Program-made: the position numbers and the translations under genes
Shown: positions 59,490 to 64,000 of the stretch, piece by piece
Position numbering within the stretch: the stretch's first letter is position 1
Layout: every line of letters starts with the position of its first letter
The notes under the pieces: generated by a model
The model's input: the letters and a program-made list of their open reading frames with translations, nothing else
What the model was told of the DNA's origin: nothing
The model's database searches: none
Origin: Dipteris shenzhenensis
Lineage: Eukaryota; Polypodiophyta; Polypodiopsida; Gleicheniales
Length of the DNA: 64,000 nt
Direction: 5' to 3' (one strand)
NCBI GenBank assembly: GCA_047967505.1
Contig: CM106541.1

Positions 59490-60976
59490 TGCCTTTGCCT
59501 CATGATAAGAAGGCTATTGGCTGCAAGTGGGTTTACAAAGTAAAGCACAATGCTGATGGGTCTGTTAGCAGGTACAAGGCAAGATTGGTTGCCAAAGGTT
59601 TTGCGCAGACATATGGCATTGACTATGAGGAAACTTTCAGCCCAGTTGCAAGGATGGCAGCCGTGAGAGCAGTAATTGCTATGGCTGCTGCAAAGGGATG
59701 GTCTTTGCATCAGATGGATGTGAAAAATGCCTTCTTGCATGGTGATTTGCAGAAAGAGGTTTATATGATGCAGCCAGAAGGTTATGAGGATAATTCACAC
59801 CCCGATTTTGTATGCAGGTTGCGCAAAGCCTTGTATGGCTTAAAACAGGTGCCGAGGGCATGGTCAGACAAGATAGGGCAATATCTTGTCACTATTGGAT
59901 TTCAGATTTCCAATTCAGATTTTTCACTTTATGTGAAAAGGACAAACAGAGGGATTATGCTTATAGTCATCTATGTTGATGACTTGATTATTACAGGTGA
60001 TAGTGATGCAGACATTAATGAAGTGAAGCTGCTATTGAAGCAGAAATTTGAGATGAAGGATTTGGGAGAGCTGCGTTACTTCTTGGGCATTGAGGTTATT
60101 AGATCCCCGAGTGGGATATGGCTGTTGCAAAGGCAATACGGTTTGGACATGCTGTCCAAATATGGGATGACAGGCTGCAAGCCTATCTCTGTTCCATTGG
60201 AGCAGAATGTGAAGCTCAATGCAGAGACAAGTGAGCTTCTTGAAGATATTACTATGTACAGGTGCATAGTAGGTAGCTTGATTTACATGACTATAACCAG
60301 ACCAGATTTGAGCTATGCTGTGGGGCTGGTAAGTCAGTTTATGCAGGCACCGAGGAAGCCACATTTGGATGCCGCTAGGCGCATACTGCGGTATGTGAAG
60401 TCCACATTGCATTATGGACTGTTTTATGAAGCTGGGTGTGCATTACAGGTACATGGATACACAGATGCTGACTGGGCTGGTAGTGTCTCAGACAGGAGAT
60501 CTACTAGTGGTTTTATGTTTTCCCTTGGGAGTGCTGCCATCAGTTGGAGCAGCAAGAAGCAGCCAACAGTTGCCTTGTCGAGCACAGAGGCTGAGTACAG
60601 GGGTGCAGCAACGGCTGCATGTGAGGTAGCTTGGTTACGGAAGCTACTTGCAGATATGGGACAGTCAATTCATGCAGCAGTTGTCATTCATTGTGACAAC
60701 ATTAGCAGCATCATGCTTGCTAATAACCCAGTTTATCATGCTAGAACAAAGCACATTGAGGTGCATTATCACTTTGTGAGAGAGAAGGTTCTAGCTGGTG
60801 AGATTGATCTTGTCTATGTCAGCACTGAGGAGCAGGTGGCTGATATTTTTACGAAGGCATTGGGTACCGAGAAGCTTCGCAGATTTAGAAGCTTGCTTGG
60901 TGTACGTGAGATGGATTTGAGCTTGAGGGGGAGTGTTGAGATATCAAGCTCTACCCCCGATATATCTCCTAGATGA
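59480..60976 (+). pseudogene. pol: Copia reverse transcriptase and RNase H
   Basis: 498 codons in the shifted frame. RT (RVT_2) motifs: CKWVYKVKHNADG, RLVAKGFAQTYGIDY, FSPVAR, QMDVKNAFLHGDL, YGLKQVPRAW, and the catalytic YVDD at 59972. RNase H: TDADWAGSVSDRRSTSG (Asp 60464), SSTEAEY (Glu 60587), CDN (Asp 60695), and the end-typical HIEVHYHFVREKV and ADIFTKAL. The frame runs 43 bases into the 3' LTR, stopping at TGA 60976. This part has no internal stop and the catalytic residues look intact. Confidence 0.95.
60925..60933 (+). promoter_or_regulatory. Polypurine tract
   Basis: GAGGGGGAG directly before the 3' LTR; it primes plus-strand DNA synthesis. It lies inside the coding frame. Confidence 0.9.
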
Positions 60977-61231
60977 CTATCATTTATGTCATCGCCTATG
61001 TTAGTTGTACTCGTGGTGTAGTTAGACTACCACGTATGTTTTTGGTTTGGGTTCACATATGAACCACGTATTCTAGGATTTGACATATAGGGTATTTCCC
61101 TCTTCTATTGTATTGTTGTTGTGTGCAAAAGTGAAGAAAGGCTTCACCCTCCAACTTTGTGTCCTCTCTCTTTTGTGTGTTGTGAAAAAAGCTGCACTTG
61201 AGTCTCCTATCTCTCTCCCTTATTCTTTACA
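60934..61231 (+). repeat. 3' LTR
   Basis: 298 bases, ends TTTACA. See the 5' LTR for differences. Confidence 0.97.
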
Positions 61232-61236
61232 CTCCC
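61232..61236. repeat. Target site duplication, right
   Basis: CTCCC, as at 55740-55744. The flank then reads ACCTGCCAAC versus CCCTGCCAAC in empty copy 2 (reverse complement), one substitution. Confidence 0.9.
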
Positions 61237-61996
61237 TACCTGCCAACTTGAACTAGATTCCCTTAGATTGGAGCATAAATTGTGGGATTTTGATCTTATC
61301 AATGATAGAGCCCCCTTATCGATTACCTCCTTAGCTCTCCTTTGAAGTGGTAGACCAGTGCAAAACCCACGCTTTACAATCCAAGCATCTTTTGCCTGAT
61401 GAATTTTTCTTTGATCTTTCCCAAATTAATCTTTTTGATGTTGACTTATCTAAATGCTCTAGTACCGCCTTGATTGCCAAAACTAAATGCCCTATTAATC
61501 AAGACAAAGTTTGTGAGCCCAAGAAATTTTTGAAGAATTGTTGGAATACATATACACCTTCTCAAATACCAATGCAAAAGATCTGACCCTAATTCTTCTT
61601 GCTCAGCAGCCTCCATCATTTGGCTTGACCACTTGTTATGGTTTGTTTTCCTAAATCTTTCCAGCTTCTTCCTCTTCTCCTTCGGACCTACCTTGGTGTA
61701 CACTTTCATTGGTAGGGTTGCCTAGTTCCCTTCAAAATTCATACTTACAGTTTACCTTTGGTTTCATGATTTCATGCTAGAAGCACCTTGTAATCTTCTT
61801 CTCTATTGCCCCAATACTCATTTTCTTCCTCGACTCCACAACACACCATTGGCCAATACTCTTGAAGAAATCCTCTTACAGTCAACAAAAAAAGATCTAA
61901 AAAGATTGTCAATACCTATCTACCATGAAGTGCTCTACCAAGAAAACTCGAATGTTTCATGGCTTGGAGGACTTTGGCAAGACTTCAAAGACATTA
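61237..61996 (+). pseudogene. N-terminal part of the unusual reverse transcriptase, copy 3, inverted
   Basis: Reverse complement of block A. 61347-61586 reads VDQCKTHALQSKHLLPDEFF as in copies 1 and 2, and 61774-61990 reads SIPIYHEVLYQENSNVSWLG. It was cut from the rest of the gene (50850-52893) by the inversion and from its 5' side by the copia insertion. No known domain is recognised in this portion. Confidence 0.6.
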
Positions 61997-62402
61997 AATT
62001 TCAATATGTCTTCTTAGCCATCTCCATTGCTCCCCCCCCCCCCCTCTCTCTCTCTCTCTCGCTCGGTTTTCTTATGTTTTTCCTTAATTTCTAATTAATT
62101 TTGTATTTTATTTTTCCTTAATTTTCATCTTTCTATTATTTTTTCTACTCTTTCTTAGAATTTTCCCGCCTTGTTTTTTTAGTTTCTTTCCTTATTTACT
62201 TTTACTTTTCTTGGTTAATGTTTTTTTTCTATTTCACTATGCAATTTGAGTAGGTAATTGATTCTACTATTTTACTATGTAATTTAAGCCACTATTTTAC
62301 TGTGTAATTTTTCTACTTAGTTCTCCAAATGTACTTTCGCTTTTATTTGAACCATCTAAGGCTATTTAGTGTGGTTAATTTTTGTCTATGCTATCCATGA
62401 TA
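61997..62402. other. Inversion junction and T-rich flank
   Basis: GTCTTCTTAGCCATCTCCATTGCT matches 29124 onward, then a C12 run and (CT)n at 62035-62060, then T-rich sequence. No gene. Confidence 0.5.
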
Positions 62403-63240
62403 AAGACCCCTTCCCCGCACTTTCTACTTGCCCACTAGTCTACACACTGATCATGTTCTTCTTCACCAACACGCATTCTCATGCTCCAAACCAACCTAGC
62501 CTACATGCCTCCCAAAAACACACACTCCCTAAACTATCTACCAGCTATTTTCCCGACTCTATGCCTATGACCTAGCCTATATAAATGGAGGCTCTACCTA
62601 TACTACCATCTAAACCCCCTTGCTCAGGCATACTGCTACACGGGCCTTACTCCATTGTGCCTTGCCTCTTCACCCTGCTCGTTGTACTACTTCCATCTAA
62701 ACCCCCTTGCTCGAGCGTATTGCTACACGGGCCTTACTCCATTGCGCCTTGCCTCTTCGCCCTGCTCGTCGTACTACTTCCATCTAAACCCCCTTGTTCA
62801 TTGTACTCTCTACCTCCTCCACATAGTTTGAATGAAGCTCATGCTCCCTTGCTCTATGTTGCCCGCTGTCGGTCGATGCCCATCATTGATGGCGTGGTTT
62901 GTGCCACTACAACTCCTTGCCTCCCTTGCATATCTGCTCGTGCCCTTCAGTACTGGCACAGTCTAGCAATCCTTGCGATGGTGTGCCCATGTACATATTG
63001 CTTCTCTTGCTAGCCTTTGGCCTCTACAGTCTGGTCCCTTTGTGATATGGTTAACCTCCTATGTTAAGCCATTGGCCTCTATGGTTTGCCCCCTCTGACA
63101 TTGTCTTCTCTAAACGGGCTGCCTCACACTCACAAAATGCAAGGTACTCTTGCCTCGCACTCTATGCACCCTATATCATTTTTGGGCATTGTTGTTGGTC
63201 AGTCTTCCCTCTTTAAAAATCCAAAATCTTTTCTCCCCCA
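62403..63240. repeat. Copy of 32500-33340 with the 87-base-repeat frame
   Basis: Collinear with tail 1, including the open frame 62585-63013 (142 codons). At 63240 (CCCCCATG) it jumps to sequence matching 41350, so about 8 kb found in tail 1 (33340-41350) is absent here. Confidence 0.8.
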
Positions 63241-63244
63241 TGGT

Positions 63245-64000
63245 GCATGGGCTTGAATGTATTTTAGGAATTGCCATGGAAGTATGTACTCAATCACATT
63301 CTTGCCAAGGAGATAATCGACACCTATAGATACAAACTCTTTCAACCTGGCTAGCAACTATGATTATGGTGAATGAAGCCTAGGTGGTGGCAATTTGTAG
63401 GCCTCTAACCAATGAAGATATTCTTAAGTAGTTTTGTTTTTCCAACATTGACATTTGTTTGTTAACGAGTATGGAGGTTTTGAAAGAGTACTAATTGATT
63501 TCAATGCAATATAAGATACTCAATCTTTAGATATATAATGTGAAATACTAATTAAAAGCTATATTTTTTATTATGTTTTCTGTAAAGGTAACTTTATGAA
63601 TAGATCCAATATGATGAGATAATGAATTTCTTATTGTACTTAACACTAAGAATTGGCCCCCAAGGTTGTTGTTTTCACACTTTAAGAAAAGCACTAAGAG
63701 CCAAGAATGTTTTTTCATTGGCAAGGGTGTCTTCTTTGGTGTAGTTTTTTGAGAGTTACCTTTGTCTCATACATTGTTACATTGAGAGTTGGTTTGAGAG
63801 ATTTGCAAAGTCTATGCACGTACTTACTTAAACATCTATGACTTCGGTGTAGACACCATCTTGATGCAATAATTGTATGACGACGATGTAAGTTCCTAAT
63901 TATTGCAAAACATCTGTTTGGGACATTCTAAAATCAGGTGATTTTAAATGTCCTTGTAACATGCAAAAATAAAGGCTTTTGCTACCATATACATTTGAAA
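63245..64000. repeat. Right end of tail 2 and start of block D copy 3
   Basis: 63245-63719 matches 41350-41827, and 63720 onward matches 12489 and 41828. A third tandem unit therefore continues beyond the window. No gene lies in this part. Confidence 0.85.

Larger units (their letters stand above)
55745..61231 (+). mobile_element. Ty1/copia LTR retrotransposon, 5487 bp, nearly complete
   Basis: 298-base LTRs (TGTTGA...TTTACA) differ at four positions. PBS and PPT are present, with a 5-base target duplication. A single gag-pol frame begins at 56622, in the copia order gag, protease, integrase, RT, RNase H. Coding is broken by TAG at 56964, 57318 and 58179 and by a one-base deletion near 59482, so it is not autonomous now. 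All three TAGs stand where CAG is expected or plausible. The lineage within copia (Ale/Retrofit-like or Tork-like) is not decided. It is inserted in the old reverse-transcriptase pseudogene, after the tandem duplication. Confidence 0.97.
52894..61996. other. Inverted segment (~9.1 kb, ~3.6 kb without the copia insertion)
   Basis: Left end: 52893/52894 joins GCCATA to the reverse complement of 29115 leftward (ACTCAAAGGAGAC). Right end: 61996/61997 joins the reverse complement of 24513 (...TTTCAATAT) to GTCTTCTTAGCC, the sequence right of 29118. Turning the segment round restores the order seen in the other units, apart from about 2-3 missing bases at each junction. This is a simple two-break inversion. 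Confidence 0.85.

Noticed and set aside
12489-63720. Duplicated blocks as an assembly artefact
   Set aside because: The copies differ by many private substitutions, indels, a 1-kb replacement, an inversion and a copia insertion, which duplicated reads would not show.

Overview
ORGANISM. This is nuclear DNA of a land plant with a large, repeat-rich genome. The evidence is a plant Ty1/copia retrotransposon with an initiator-Met tRNA primer site, plant-type CACTA transposase remnants with canonical introns, LINE reverse-transcriptase fragments, and a gene for the plant-specific BPS1 (BYPASS1) family. The low gene density and old, mosaic repeats suggest a gymnosperm; this is inference and was not tested. 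There are no bacterial operons, CRISPR arrays, or tRNA/rRNA genes that I can recognise.

LAYOUT. The window is a rearranged tandem array. One block (D) starts at 12489 and again at 41828, runs about 12 kb and 11 kb, and begins a third time near the right edge (63720; the homology there starts about 475 bases earlier, at 63245). D carries, left to right: a BPS1-like gene, two converging LINE reverse-transcriptase remnants, CT/GT-rich repeats, and then block A. Block A holds a degenerate minus-strand reverse transcriptase of an unusual lineage. A is also present at 1-2400. Between the D blocks lie unit-specific tails. Tail 0 (4.4-12.5 kb) holds a second fragment of the unusual reverse transcriptase, the 5' part of a CACTA transposase (minus strand), a second CACTA-type ORF (plus strand), and arrays of short palindromic motifs. 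Tail 1 (27-41.8 kb) holds a repeat family (P/Q) with a 1.25-kb-arm inverted repeat, a ~180-bp satellite-like repeat, a 2.7-kb segment found nowhere else in the window, and an internally deleted copy of the CACTA-flank region. Tail 2 (52.9-63.7 kb) carries a ~9.1-kb inversion into which a young 5.49-kb copia element has jumped.

GENES. The only host gene is the BPS1-like gene. The left copy (14043-15107) is open but has lost its ancestral stop codon. The right copy (43370-44303) keeps that stop but has a frameshift after its start and an 81-bp in-frame deletion. The copia element (55745-61231) has 298-bp LTRs differing at 4 sites, 5-bp target duplications (CTCCC), PBS and PPT. Its gag-pol frame is broken by three TAG codons and one 1-base deletion. 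Its target is the old reverse-transcriptase pseudogene, and both paralogous empty sites are present in the window.

MOST INTERESTING. (1) A repeated, non-LTR, non-LINE reverse-transcriptase family with motifs KxHK...FRWLTN, DIMSCYEAIP, KGTLMGYSCSPLW, a YxDD-like MNDL, and IYPLD. (2) A clean inversion with nearly exact breakpoints. (3) A long inverted repeat that could form dsRNA. (4) Palindromic motif arrays flanking CACTA ORFs. (5) Complementary lesions in the two BPS1 copies.
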